DNA of 64,000 bases from the NCBI RefSeq assembly GCF_011397635.1, contig NC_064770.1:5723826-5787825 (forward strand). Reading direction: 5' to 3'. The translations under genes were made by a program, and so were the position numbers. This DNA comes from Epinephelus fuscoguttatus. Taxonomy: Eukaryota > Chordata > Actinopteri > Perciformes > Serranidae. Shown piece by piece: positions 11,104 through 21,105 of this stretch. Each line of letters begins with the position of its first letter. The stretch's first letter is position 1. A model generated the notes under the pieces. The model did not search any database. It saw nothing but the letters and a program-made list of their open reading frames with translations, and had not been told where the DNA came from.

Positions 11104-11280
11104 TGAGAGAGGGGGGTGGAGAGAGTTGAAGGAGAGGTGGAGAGACAGAGAGAGAGGGAGAGAGAAAGGTTTTAAGAGAGGGGAAGGTTGAAAGAGGGAG
11201 GGGTGGAGAGAGAAGGAGATGTGGAGAGACAAGGAGAAAGAGGGGGGTGGAGAGAGAGAGGGTGGGAGAGAGAGATGGAA
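11104..11280. repeat. Purine-rich GA/GGA tract
   Basis: About 175 bases of GAGAG, GGGG and GGAGA on the plus strand, with almost no pyrimidines. It lies in the intron between the last two P-like exons. Simple-sequence expansion is the likely origin. Confidence 0.85.
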
Positions 11281-11334
11281 ATGTTAGACCCATCCCTCTT
11301 AATTATAACTGAAACATGAACATGGAATTCCTAC

Positions 11335-11479
11335 CTGCTGCCCTGATGGAGTTAAACAGGAGCTCCAATGGTCTTGGCTGAAGCGATATGTGCATACATA
11401 TCGCTGTGACTGAAGCAGCTCTTAAATCAACATGATTATGGTGTCTATGTTGATGATGAAGCCAGTCACAGATAAGAAC
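11335..11479 (-). pseudogene. P-element/THAP9-like transposase, FSQDHLELLF exon
   Basis: The minus strand reads FLSVTGFIINIDTIIML, then a stop, then SQRYVCTYRFSQDHLELLF, then NSIRAAG and a donor (cag|gtagg). The FSQDH-LE-FF-N-IR-x-G motif is a strong marker of THAP9/P transposases; the acidic residue in it belongs to the catalytic region. One internal stop is present. Confidence 0.8.
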
Positions 11480-11605
11480 CTTAAAAATGAAAATAAATCA
11501 AATTAATATTTACAAAAATTGTTGGATGTGTTCATTATTGGAACAACTCACGTTTATGTAATGTTTAATGTTTTGTGATGATTATTAAAATGCCAATAAA
11601 CCATG

Positions 11606-11607
<2 letters not shown>

Positions 11608-11634
<27 letters not shown>
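11608..11634. repeat. Poly-T run
   Basis: An uninterrupted T-run of about 27 bases, followed by 'acaaaaattggc'. It could be the tail of an inverted retro-element, but nothing adjacent is recognisable. Confidence 0.6.
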
Positions 11635-11638
<4 letters not shown>

Positions 11639-12036
11639 AAAATTGGCAATGAATACTTCCATTTGCAAAAATAGCTATACCCATTTATATCTGTCATTCT
11701 TTTGTATTATATTTACGTATATATTAAATAATAATCTAAACATTTCACTTTATTATTTTCACATAAATCACCCCAATAATGTTTTATATACACTCCAGGG
11801 AGTATCTATGGGGTGGTGTTTATTCATTTTAAGAATGGCATTTAACTGTTTTTGCAAATGAACTCCACCATTATCTCACCTTTATTGCCTGATTTCACTA
11901 TACTGTAAGTGTACCATGTAAACAGAACACATTTCTGTCACAAGGGTAGAAAACACATTTGCTCTAATTGAAAACAACTCCAGTAACACCAAACTCAGCT
12001 TTGCTGATTGTTATATGTGACAAATAAAAGGCGCTA

Positions 12037-12178
12037 CTTACTGTACTTCAAATAGGTGTGGAATTAAAACCAGTATGCACTTACCCAATATACTTACCTG
12101 ATATAGGGTCTGCAAAAACAATCCATTAACAAAGTAATATATAATTTCTACACCTACAGTATTTGAAGTACAGTAAGT
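12037..12178. mobile_element. Short hairpin MITE (about 140 bp)
   Basis: The left end CTTACTGTACTTCAAATA and the right end TATTTGAAGTACAGTAAG are perfect complements. The repeat continues inward through 'ggtgtgg-aatta' and 'taatttctacacc', giving arms of about 30 bp around a core of about 80 bp. There is no ORF. The structure fits a non-autonomous DNA transposon; no target duplication was identified. Confidence 0.65.
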
Positions 12179-12454
12179 TGTCCTTGTAAGAAACGGCAAT
12201 TAGGTTAAAATATTTCATAAAAACATGCTTTAACATACCGATGACGAGCCCCGTATGTTGCTTGGACTTCTTAAACACTGTAGGCCTACTGTAACTTCAT
12301 GATACCCACCCAAACCCAATTTCAAGTCCTTCATTTTTCTGGAAATAGAATATGAGAACAGACAACAAAAAACAAACAAACTGGAACATCAAATAAAACA
12401 TCAAAATAGAACATCAAAATAAAACTATATGAGAGAGATAGAAAGAGGGGGGTG

Positions 12455-12574
12455 TAGCCAGGCTTCTTTCAGGAACTCTGATGTCCTTGCCCAGTTGAAG
12501 GAACCCAAAGGTGCCTTGAAGCCTTTGGCGCGTGGATTTCAGCTGTTCATGATGTCGAACAAGCGGTCAATCAT
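12455..12574 (-). pseudogene. P-element/THAP9-like transposase, internal exon with in-frame stop
   Basis: After a good acceptor (ttcag at 12575-12579 on the minus strand) the reading is MIDRLFDIMNS, a stop codon, then NPRAKGFKAPLGSFNW. In the family this block reads DxLFDxLNSRNP..KG.K.PL, so a single arginine codon appears to have become TGA. This is an independent disabling change. Confidence 0.7.
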
Positions 12575-12597
12575 CTGAAAAACAAAAACTCCCGTAT

Positions 12598-13456
12598 TCA
12601 AATAGGTTTAGCCATTACATTTACTCCTAACTGGCCATTACATTTACCTCTGATCACACAATAACTAAAATTAGCAAGGATCGCCTCAACAAATTCCACA
12701 GTAGCTGAGCAATCCTGGAACTGTGGGTATCCAGTTTCTTTCAGCATGAGCAGAGCTTCTCCAACGGACCGGCTCAGGGTCTGTGCAGCTAAGGATACCT
12801 TCATCTTCTGTGTAGTGAAGTTGATGTGTTTGCTTGTGACCCTGTTGGCAGCCTGCAGACCTTCTTTTTCTTGGACTTCATTTAGTTGTGATATGTAGCT
12901 CCATTTTACTTGTCCTGCGGAGCTCAAATTGGGGCTGTATGCCTGCAACATGTTCCTGGCCAATTTGAGCATATGACATGCGTCCATCATTACATAAACT
13001 CGCTCACCTGTCGAAGGGTGAGGAAAATATGTAGTCAGAGCATCCGAAGACTTCAGGTGCAGCTGGCATCCGAGCATTGTGCACATGCTGATATTGGTTG
13101 CATGTCCATCCATTGTCACACACAGGACTTTGATACCCCGCTCCTGCAATGCCTCTAATGCATGCACCAGCAAAAACTTCTGAGTTCCTGGTTTCAATGA
13201 ATTTGTAAGGAAGTAGGCGATGGAGGCCTTCCAGTGACCTAGCCACACTGGTTTCGTTCATGCCGTCGCCAAGATCCACAAAGCCAGACATTGTCTGAGT
13301 GTGGGAGTTGTACTGAACTTGTTTCCTGATGGCCATGGCATCTATCATAAGACACACTTGACTATATTTTGCCAGATTTTCCTTTCTCTTTTTTTTTTGA
13401 TCATATTTTTCTCTCTTAACTCGCCTTAATGGCAACTGAAATTTATCATTAAGCAC
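12598..13456 (-). pseudogene. P-element/THAP9-like transposase, main exon, frameshifted
   Basis: The first part (13456 down to about 13230) reads QVCLMIDAMAIRKQ and TMSGFVDLGDG, the start of the RNase-H-like catalytic core with an Asp in MIDAM. A frameshift near 13200-13240 moves the sense to a second frame, which continues GHWKASIAYFLT, then VLCVTMDGHATN, YVMMDACHMLKLARN and ANRVTSKHINF. These blocks match the order in THAP9 (GHWK...YFL, T-x-DG, D-x-CHMLKL-RN, L-x-x-KHI). A donor-like end near 12598-12610 leads to the short downstream exon. The frameshift inactivates it. Confidence 0.82.
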
Positions 13457-13555
13457 AGGTGAATTTCCCAGAAACTGGAATTTATTTATTTATTTATTCA
13501 TGAATTTATGTATTTAATTTATTTTAATTGAGAGACTTATCTTTTGCATCTGATT

Positions 13556-13670
13556 GCTTGAAAAAGACACTTTCTCTGTTCAGATGATCTGGAACAGCAA
13601 ACACTGAAGGGACCGCACATTCCTTCAAACGGACAGTTTGTCCAGTTCTGTCAAAATCTTCTGGACAAAA
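13556..13670 (-). pseudogene. THAP-domain remnant of the P-like transposase
   Basis: The minus-strand reading contains DFDRTGQTVRLKECAVPSVF, then AVPDHLNRES. This matches the C-terminal half of a THAP zinc-finger domain, where a DF-x-R block and an AVPS-F motif are typical; THAP domains bind the transposon ends. The N-terminal Cys-x-Cys half could not be recognised upstream, so the domain is incomplete. Confidence 0.6.
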
Positions 13671-13913
13671 CTGTTGTGTCACTGGGCTTGAACTCACTCA
13701 TTCGGAGAGCTGTGGCCAACATTCTTCTTGTTCCTGGTTCCTTTGGGAACCTTTGACACAAAAACAATGCCATTTCAAAGTTAGGTTAATTAGCATGTAA
13801 CATAATGTGAAGTTAGCTAGATGCAATATATGGCTTGACATCACAGACATGGACACTCGGTAAGTAACATTAGCCTAGCTATCATTCAGCAAGTCTGAGC
13901 AGTTTGCTGAGCG

Positions 13914-15562
13914 CACTGTTGCCAACTCCTCAGCAGGGGTCGCGTTAACCGGATATTCTCGGTCATTGACCGGTTTTTTACAACAATGACCGGAAAATCT
14001 GAAGGCCGTCGGTCATTTGACCGGTTGCAATTACCACCCCTGCCCACTTGGCGGTGGAGTGCACAGTCAGTGGTTTAAGTGGCTGCCGTTTTCACACTGC
14101 AGAGAAAAAGTCATTCATCTGCTTCATGTAGGGTTGTTAACATAACGGCCTGGACACACCAGATGCGTTAGTGCCGCAGAAGTCCTGCAAGTATACTCGC
14201 AGGCGCTTCACTGTCCACACAGGCAGCGCATTTCTCCTGCGCTCTCCGCGCCGGTTAAACATCGACTCCACTCGTCTGTTCCCGTCAGTACTCGTTTTTT
14301 CACTTCAACAGGTCATTTTCAACATGGGTAAGTCCATATTTTAATCGTTTTTTATAACATAATAAGTTAATGACAATTTGTCATTGCATGTCCATGTATT
14401 GAGCGTGTTGGATTAACACTGAATGAATAGGGCATATTGTTCTGACCATTTTATTTATGTAGTCTGTAGGCTCAGTGACACAAAATTAAAATTGTAATGA
14501 AGTGATTAGGGTACTGAAAAATGTGTTCGATTATGCACTGTTGTGTTATTTTAAATTATAAACATGGTATTCCCTCACCTTCGCCAGTGCACGTTGTTGT
14601 TATTTTATTTTGAAAATTGGCCGGATTCTCTCGTCTTTTCTGTGTCCGACTTCCTGTTTGGTACGATCCGCTCTATCCAGCTTGACAGAAGCGCTCGCGG
14701 CTCGTGTGTAGACCAGACGCCGAACTGAAGCACTGCGGTGTGTGGATGTCTGTTCTTTTCGTTCATGTCCTTATTAATGCACACTTGCTAACTTGCTTGT
14801 TGGATTTATTAAAAACGAACGAATGAAAACTAAATGTCTTTGAATATCTTTATCATCATTTAAAAACGAAAATTAAAATGACCAGTAAAAATAGATTATG
14901 ACCGGATTTTTACGACCCTGTCGGTCAAAATGACCGGCGACAAAAAAGTCTAGCGCAACCTCTGCTCCTCAGTAAGAAAAGTAGCTATTGGCTGTCCTAA
15001 AAGTCGCTAGATGTCGCTAAATGACATCATCGCCTAATTTGCATAATTGTCCATATGCATGTAATTGTAATGGCTGCTGTAGGACAGAGGAATAACGTCG
15101 TGGGAGACACAAAAACTGAGTAAAAAAACACCCTGAATATGTTTAGAGCTACAAATGAACCTTCTTTCAGTGATTTATATTAGACAAAGAAAATTTTACA
15201 TTTACATCCCGCCCTGACTGTAAACCAGGTCAGGATCAACCAGCGGCGGTTCCGCGCATGCGTGATTCACTTGCAGTCTGGATGTGGAGGGGTTAACGTC
15301 TCCTGCTCTGACTGCTGCTGGGAGGGAGGACTGGGCCGTCTGTGAGTGCTTTGAGGCGAGAGAGGAGCCCACGGTAGCATCCGCTGCTCGTTCAGAAGAA
15401 TAAGAATGATACGTGCTCTCACAACAGAGTCTCCAGAAGTCTTCAATAATGTCAGAAAAAGGCGCTAGATTTGTTGCTAGTCGCTTTTTTTGAAAAAGAG
15501 TCGGTGGAGGGGTCTGAAAAGTCGCTAAATATAGTGACAAAGTCGCTAAGTTGGCAACACTG
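13914..15562. mobile_element. hAT-type non-autonomous element (outer), split by another hAT
   Basis: The ends are CACTGTTGCCAACT on the left and AGTTGGCAACACTG on the right, complementary except for one base. They are flanked by the perfect 8-bp target duplication GCTGAGCG at 13906-13913 and 15563-15570. Eight-base duplications and CA-type ends are typical of hAT elements. Without the inner insertion and its duplicated 8 bp the element is about 610 bp. It contains several 'agtcgcta' subterminal repeats and no transposase. The short open frames inside have no recognisable product. Confidence 0.88.
13934..14964. mobile_element. hAT-type non-autonomous element (inner, nested)
   Basis: The ends are CAGGGGTCGCGTTA on the left and TAGCGCAACCTCTG on the right (reverse complement CAGAGGTTGCGCTA). 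The target duplication CTCCTCAG is perfect at 13926-13933 and 14965-14972. Length is 1031 bp. Subterminal 'tgaccgg' and 'ccggtca' repeats occur at both ends. No transposase is encoded. It inserted about 20 bp inside the left end of the outer element and is therefore younger. Confidence 0.92.
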
Positions 15563-15937
15563 GCTGAGCGCACTGTCTCTAGACGGAGCTGACCAAAAAC
15601 AGACACATTAGCTTGCACTAGCTAGCTTAGCTAACAGTAGCCGAGTTCATTACAGCAGACTGCTCTGACAAGGAATAAAATAACGTTAGCTAGCAAAAAA
15701 AGACATAGATAGCCAACACGCATAACCTACAGAGCTAGTAACGTTACTGATTCACTCTCCGCCCAAAACCAGAGCAGGAAAGAGCGGGTAGCTGGCTTTA
15801 GCGGCTGTGATGTCTGAAGTGATCATCACGCTTTCATTAGCTAACTCAGTGAACTGTAAGACACAATGAAATTGACATTACTTGTGAAAAATTATTCCGT
15901 TGATGCACAGTAGCCACAGGAATGAGTCATCTATGAT

Positions 15938-15958
15938 AATATATATATATATATATAT
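15938..15958. repeat. (AT)n microsatellite
   Basis: About ten AT dinucleotides directly left of a LINE fragment. Confidence 0.9.
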
Positions 15959-15961
15959 CTA

Positions 15962-16075
15962 GGTACCACCTGCTTCAAGACAGCCACCATCAGCTACCAT
16001 AATCTAAATGATGACCGCCCTGTGGCATTCATCCCCATGTCTGATGAAGTGCTTTGAGAAACTGGTTCGCCACAG
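15962..16075 (+). pseudogene. LINE reverse transcriptase fragment, 5' piece
   Basis: In plus frames the stretch reads TCFKTATI, then LNDDRPVAF, then MKCFEKLV, with small frame changes. This matches the first RT block of fish CR1/Rex-type LINEs (CFK-TTI...LNDYRPVALT...MKCFEKLV). The rest of what looks like the same element resumes at about 20140, after 4 kb of inserted DNA. Confidence 0.65.
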
Positions 16076-16626
16076 CGGATGCCATCTTCACTAGTGGCAC
16101 CGGCAGGATTATATTTCACAGGAACTGCCCGGTCACATGTAGGTACGTGGACGCATGGACATACGCAGTCTACTCAGCGAGCAAGCAAAAGATTAACATT
16201 GTACCACCATAAAACTCTGGATAGCCTGCCACGTGTATTTCAAGACAAGCTAACAGACCTGACAACAACAGCCAGCAAAATAATAGAATACAACATAATA
16301 CACTGAATATAGCCCAGAGATACAGGCATTCAGCAACAGATTCCCTCCTTTGCAGCGGCATAACAGCAACAACATCACAGTTAGGTAATAAGAATATACA
16401 GCAACAATATGTAATACCAAGCCCAAACGAAGCTGCTACAATAAACAATATAAAGGCCAGATGAGAAAATGAACAAGTATTCTGCACATTCCTTCACACT
16501 GCCAATGTCATTCTGAGTTGCTAATGTACCAAATACCGAGGATCTTTGCACCTAAGACAAAACATAAAGTATTCTGAGCTTGGACAGCAGTCACTGATAT
16601 GGGTAGCTGCAGCGGTAGATTCCTCC
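16076..16626. other. Unassigned stretch between LINE piece and long-TIR element
   Basis: No gene is recognisable. It separates the 5' LINE piece from the left target duplication (16619-16626) of the 3-kb element and probably belongs to an older insertion into the LINE. I found no clear partner end at 19663-20140. Confidence 0.4.
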
Positions 16627-16869
16627 CAACCTGATCTCACAGAAATGACCACGACCTCTTAACACCGCATTCCGTGGTGGCAGCACGTAATGGGTTGAAA
16701 TTACGTGCTGCCACCACGAAAACAATGCCAATATAAAGTCAATTAGCATCCTCTCCCGTGGTGGACACATAGATTCCCTGATTCAATCACGTCACGTCAA
16801 CCTCGTTTTCCTCAATGATATCTTTAACATTCCTGTACACACACAAAAACGCGGAAGTGTCCTTGATAA
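16627..16869. repeat. Left terminal inverted repeat of the 3-kb element
   Basis: It pairs with 19412-19654. It contains the hairpin 16673-16718 and continues through 'acgtcacgtcaacctcgttt' and 'aaaacgcggaagtgtcc', which recur inverted at the right end. A few small indels separate the two arms. Confidence 0.9.
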
Positions 16870-17502
16870 CTCAACAATATGACAGGTTAATGTCAAGGCC
16901 ATAAAATAAAATAAATGTAGGCTATTTTTCCAGCTTTTGATAGCGTAGAGCTTTAAGAGCATTGTGCTGTGGGCGGATGGGGCGCATTCCACTACTGTTT
17001 TGTAGCGGCTGTCCGCCGTCTGTGGGCTTAATACCATTTCAGATTGCCATCCGTCTGCCGTAACTGAATCCAAACGCCACTAATAAATAAATGAATAAAT
17101 AAGAAGATAAAAATAAGGCCGAGCACGGAAGAACCAGAGAGGAAACACCATCACATGGAGCCATCTGCCCCTGGCAACCCGGCCACCCTCCACTCCACCA
17201 GGGGAGAGCGGACCCCAAGCCAGCGCCACAGAACCAGCGGCTGTCCCCTGGTTATACCTCCGACCGTGGCAGCTGTCACACAAACCGCTGCTGAAAATTA
17301 TACATTTTGATACAGGTAGGCTATATACATATTGCAAAACTCTGTAAAAGTACACCAAAGCATATTTTCGTTTCCAAATATTTATTTGAAAACGAAACCA
17401 TTCATACGGTCAATATAAAACATTTTGTTAGTAATAAAAAACAAATGGAATCTCAATGTGACCACGCCAGCCGGCGGGACTGCGGCTGAACCACTTCCAA
17501 TG

Positions 17503-17576
17503 TTCATTCATTCATTCATTCATTCATTCATTCATTCAATCGCGTGTTCAATGTGTGTGTGTGTGTGTGTGTGTGT
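17503..17576. repeat. (ATTC)n and (TG)n microsatellites
   Basis: About nine ATTC units (17503-17538) are followed by about twelve TG units (17552-17576), inside the 3-kb element. Confidence 0.9.
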
Positions 17577-18761
17577 CAGAGAGGAGTATCAATAAAAAAA
17601 AAGTAATTGTTTCGGTGTTTATTTCTTTTATTCTTCCGTTTTTTTAAATTAAAATGCGTAATATAGCCAACAATATTATAGACCAAATGTTAATCTAATT
17701 ATTATTGTAGAATGTATTTAGCAAATCACCACTCTCAACTGGAGACAGCAGCAAAAAAAAAAAAAAAAAAAAAGGTATTATAAAAAGCCGACAAATAGTG
17801 TTAATTAATTGACGTTAGACATTGAAGAGGTTGTCTCCTATAGTCTGCAATTTTTTATTTTTTTTTATCATAACTTCTCGGAAATTACTCAAAAGTAGAA
17901 CATGCTAAAAGTAAATACAATAATAGGCTAAATAGTATCTAAGCAATAATAAAGTGTCTAAACAATTATAAATATTATCTAAGTTATCTATTAGGCTACC
18001 ATTCCACTCTGTAAATAGATTTTAAAATTTCAATATAATTTTAATATTATTTTTGCTTATTTCATTATTGTTATTATTGGTTTTACTTTTTAGTAGTATT
18101 GTATTATCTGAGGATGACTCATGTTAGTAACTATCTACAGTAAAAAAAGAAAAAACAAGCAAAGAAACAAACAAAACTCATTTTATACACTGGGCCTTCA
18201 AAGTGCTCTCTGATACCACACCTGGCATGGCTTGTGTCCAAAAAATGAAAAAAATCTAAACTTTGTCGTAGAGCTAAACCAAATACATCACTGGAAAGGT
18301 CTCAACCTGGAGACTAACATATGTCAGTATGAAGATTCTGCATGGCTCCTGCTTTCAGCCATTGACCTTTGAACCTTGACCTCAGTGCATGTTTGAGGGC
18401 TTATAACTGAGCAATTAAAGGGGGTACAGACATGGGACCAACTGTTATAGAGAGCTCTTGACCTCAGCTATCATGTGAGTGTAGTCAACAACTGAGGGTG
18501 CTGTCAGATATGGGTAAAATATGGATAAAATTAATTTTCCCCCATTTAGAAATTAGATATTTAAAATCTGATTTCACAAATGTGTTTACCATCCCCTTAA
18601 AGTCCACACTGTACTCTCAATTCAGTATTTACGACTTCCAAATCTGGGAAAAACGCTTAGATTTTTAAAAAAACTACAATTCCCTGGGACCGCGCCATGC
18701 AGTTTGATACATATCAGCAACATAGTTGTAGTTCTTCTGATTTGCAAAGTAGGGCTCTAAA

Positions 18762-19290
18762 TAGGGTTGTAAAAAGATATATCTACTGAATATATCTAAT
18801 ATCAAGTAAAGCCGAACTAGTTATTACACTCCACCTAGATGAAATATGGTAAGAAAAAGTAAAGATGTCGGCTAATTTTCGATATTTTAGCTAATACACT
18901 AGAAACGGCGTTTTTGGGACAGTAGGTTCGTTTGCGGCTTGTAAAATAGGGTTGTAAAAAGATAGATCTACTGAATAAATCTAATATCTAGTAAAGCCGA
19001 AGTAGTTATTACATTGCATCGAGATGAACTATGTTAAGAAAAAAAGCAAGGATGTTGGCTAATCGTAGCTATTTTAGAAAGTACTCTAAAAACGGCGGTT
19101 TTGGGACGGTAGGTTTTTTGCGGCTTGTTGTAAAACAGGGTCGTAAAAAGATACATCTACTGAATATATCAAATGTCTAGTAAAGCTGAACTAGTAATGA
19201 CACTGCACCTAGATGAAATATGTTAAGAAAAAGTAGGCATGATGGTTCATTTCAGATATTTTAGCAAGTTCTCTAGAAACGGCGTTTTTG
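18762..19290. repeat. Tandem repeat of about 187 bp, nearly three copies
   Basis: Units start at 18762, 18947 and 19136 (tagggttgtaaaaagata and variants). Each includes 'ctactgaat', 'tctagtaaagc', 'gatgaaatatg', 'gttaagaaaaa' and 'aaacggcgttttt'. Spacing is 185 and 189 bases. The third copy breaks off after the aaacggcgttt block. The units are diverged, so the duplication is not recent. Confidence 0.85.
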
Positions 19291-19411
19291 TGATTGAATA
19301 TTTGAATAGGCTAAAACAAATATCTAGAACAGCCGAACTATCACGTTATTACCATTATTATTATTATTATTGGTGGGAAATTATAACAGAGGAATGTATT
19401 TGCCGTTTTAA

Positions 19412-19654
19412 TATCAAGGACACTTCCGCGTTTTTGTGTGTATACATGAATGTTAAAGATATCACTGAAGAAAACGAGGTTGACGTGACGTGATTGAATC
19501 CGTGTGTCCACCACGGGAGAGGATCCTAACTGACTTTACATTGGCATTGTTTTCGTGGTGGCAGCACGTAATTTCAACCCATTACGTGCTGCCACCACGG
19601 AATGCGGTGTTAAGAGGTCGTGGTCATTTCACGTATTTCTGTGAGATCAGGTTG
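19412..19654. repeat. Right terminal inverted repeat of the 3-kb element
   Basis: Inverted partner of 16627-16869. The right arm has a short extra segment ('acgtatttc' region) near the end that the left arm lacks. It contains the hairpin 19553-19598. The short open frames over this arm have no family resemblance. Confidence 0.9.
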
Positions 19655-19662
19655 ATTCCTCC

Positions 19663-20139
19663 TGGGGCTCATGACTTTAAAAAGCAGGTGGATCCCGGAC
19701 ATGTAGCTGGCTGCTAGCCTCTGTTGTTGTAACGTTAACAGCAGTAACGTTAGCGGAGTCGGTGCTCATACTGCTGCTCTCTGCATATTCTTTGCTGCTG
19801 AGGCTTTTTCGCTGTCTTATTTCAAAAGCCTGAAAATGTTCCGTTATTTTCATTGCTCATTTCTAACTACTTTGCATGCTAACACACAAGGTAAGTAACC
19901 TAACCAAGATAAGTAGCAAAATTCCTAGCATCACAATTGAGCACCAGAAATGTTTATCATACAGTCTTACCTCTGGCCCGTGGCATGTGCACCAATCATC
20001 CGCATCCAAATGTATTTGCCTCATAATGACTAGACACCAAAAAATGCATCTCAGGCCCATTCATCAGTAAAAAAGAACCCAAAGACATGATCTGCTGCTT
20101 TTGTCACACTGTCAGTTTCAGGATCATAAATCATTATGA
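19663..20139. other. Unassigned stretch right of the 3-kb element
   Basis: No gene is recognisable. The short overlapping frames on both strands at 19863-20070 are not conserved-looking. LINE sense begins again after it. Confidence 0.4.
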
Positions 20140-21105
20140 CTGCCAGTGCCACTGATCTCGACTGGCCTTCACCTAGCTCTGTTGAAAATAACACCTACAT
20201 CACAATGTTTGTTTATTTCAGCACAGCATTCCATGAAAATGATAAGCAAACTTAGCGCTCCGGGCTTTTAGTACTACACTCTGCATCTAGTTGTTGGACA
20301 ATGTCATAAACAGACCCTAGTTAATTTGGATTGGCAGTCACACTGCCTCCACTATAGTGTTTAGTACTGGACACCCCCAGGGCTGTGTGTTCAGCCCCTT
20401 CTTGTTCACAAAACTGCATTTCCAAGGAAATCAAAGGCCGAAATTGTAAAGACCTCATATTGCAAGGAAATCAACAGTGGTGCATGGAAAATAACTTATT
20501 GCTCAATGTAGGCAAAACCAAGCAGCTGAGCATTCATTTTAGAAAAATGGAGGAAGAGATACACACCTCTGTCTACATCAGTGGAGCTGATGGAGAAACT
20601 TACCAGTCGGTTCCTGTGAATCAGCATCACTGGGAAACTGACATGGTCATCACACATCTCCACCCTGCAAAAGGAAAAGCTCAGAATGGAAAGTATTTCA
20701 TAAGGATACGTGAGAGAGCAAAATCCTTGCCTTTTGTTAACTCTTACTGTTAACTTTTACAGAGAAGCAATAAAAAACATCCTAACTGGAAACATTAAAC
20801 TGGCATGGGATATGCATGCTCTGCCATGGCTGGTACACTGGTACCCATCTATCCAGCATCAGTCATACTAGCACATAATACTGGCAAGGTGAGGTGCCTG
20901 CGTAGAGCCCAGAGGACAGCAACAGCCTGTTCACCCTGCTACCGTCTGGCAAGCAGTTTCTCTGCTGTACCATCAGACTACAGAGCAGCTTTTTCCTCAG
21001 GCTGTAAAGGACTCTGGGGCACCAAACCGTCGGCCATCATTCCATGTTGGGCCATCAGTGAGCATCTGTCACCTTGGTTTTTGCAGTATGTTCCCCAATG
21101 TTGGC
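20140..21105 (+). pseudogene. LINE reverse transcriptase fragment, 3' piece (CR1/Rex-like)
   Basis: Scattered over frames are the expected blocks in order: FVYFSTAF near 20208-20232 (catalytic block A, consensus F-x-DFSSAFN), STGHPQGCVFSPFLFT near 20364-20410 (block B), then NNLLLNVGKTKQLSIHF near 20491-20545. Much later come VRCLRRAQR and LFTLLPSGKQF near 20920-20960, then TIRLQSSFF. The catalytic ADD block is missing between 20410 and 20490, where a deletion is likely. This is a badly decayed copy, probably the same element as 15962-16075. Confidence 0.7.

Larger units (their letters stand above)
10741..13670 (-). mobile_element. Decayed P-element / THAP9-like transposon
   Basis: Five minus-strand blocks appear in the order expected of a THAP9 or P-element transposase: a THAP-domain remnant (13556-13670), the main transposase exon (12598-13456), a short exon (12455-12574), an exon with FSQDHLELLF (11335-11479) and a last exon with GWNNNPS (10741-11030). 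The last two join by good GT/AG sites in phase (AA-G | GW). P-family transposases cut and paste DNA using an RNase-H-like core and GTP. Internal stops and at least one frameshift make this copy dead. I could not find its terminal inverted repeats. Other insertions (GA-rich tract, a small MITE) lie in its introns. Confidence 0.8.
16627..19654. mobile_element. 3-kb element with 243-bp terminal inverted repeats and 8-bp target duplication
   Basis: Left terminus 16627-16869 and right terminus 19412-19654 are inverted copies of each other, both starting CAACCTGATCTCACAG. ATTCCTCC is duplicated perfectly at 16619-16626 and 19655-19662. Each terminus contains a perfect 19-bp palindrome with an 8-base loop (16673-16718 and 19553-19598, core GGTGGCAGCACGTAA). 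The interior has an ATTC and a TG microsatellite, an A-run and a tandem repeat of about 187 bp, and no recognisable transposase. The 8-bp duplication fits hAT-, P- or Merlin-type enzymes. The superfamily is undetermined. Confidence 0.9.

Noticed and set aside
15202-15618. A 138-aa minus-strand protein
   Set aside because: It crosses the right end of the outer hAT element and its target duplication and resembles no family.
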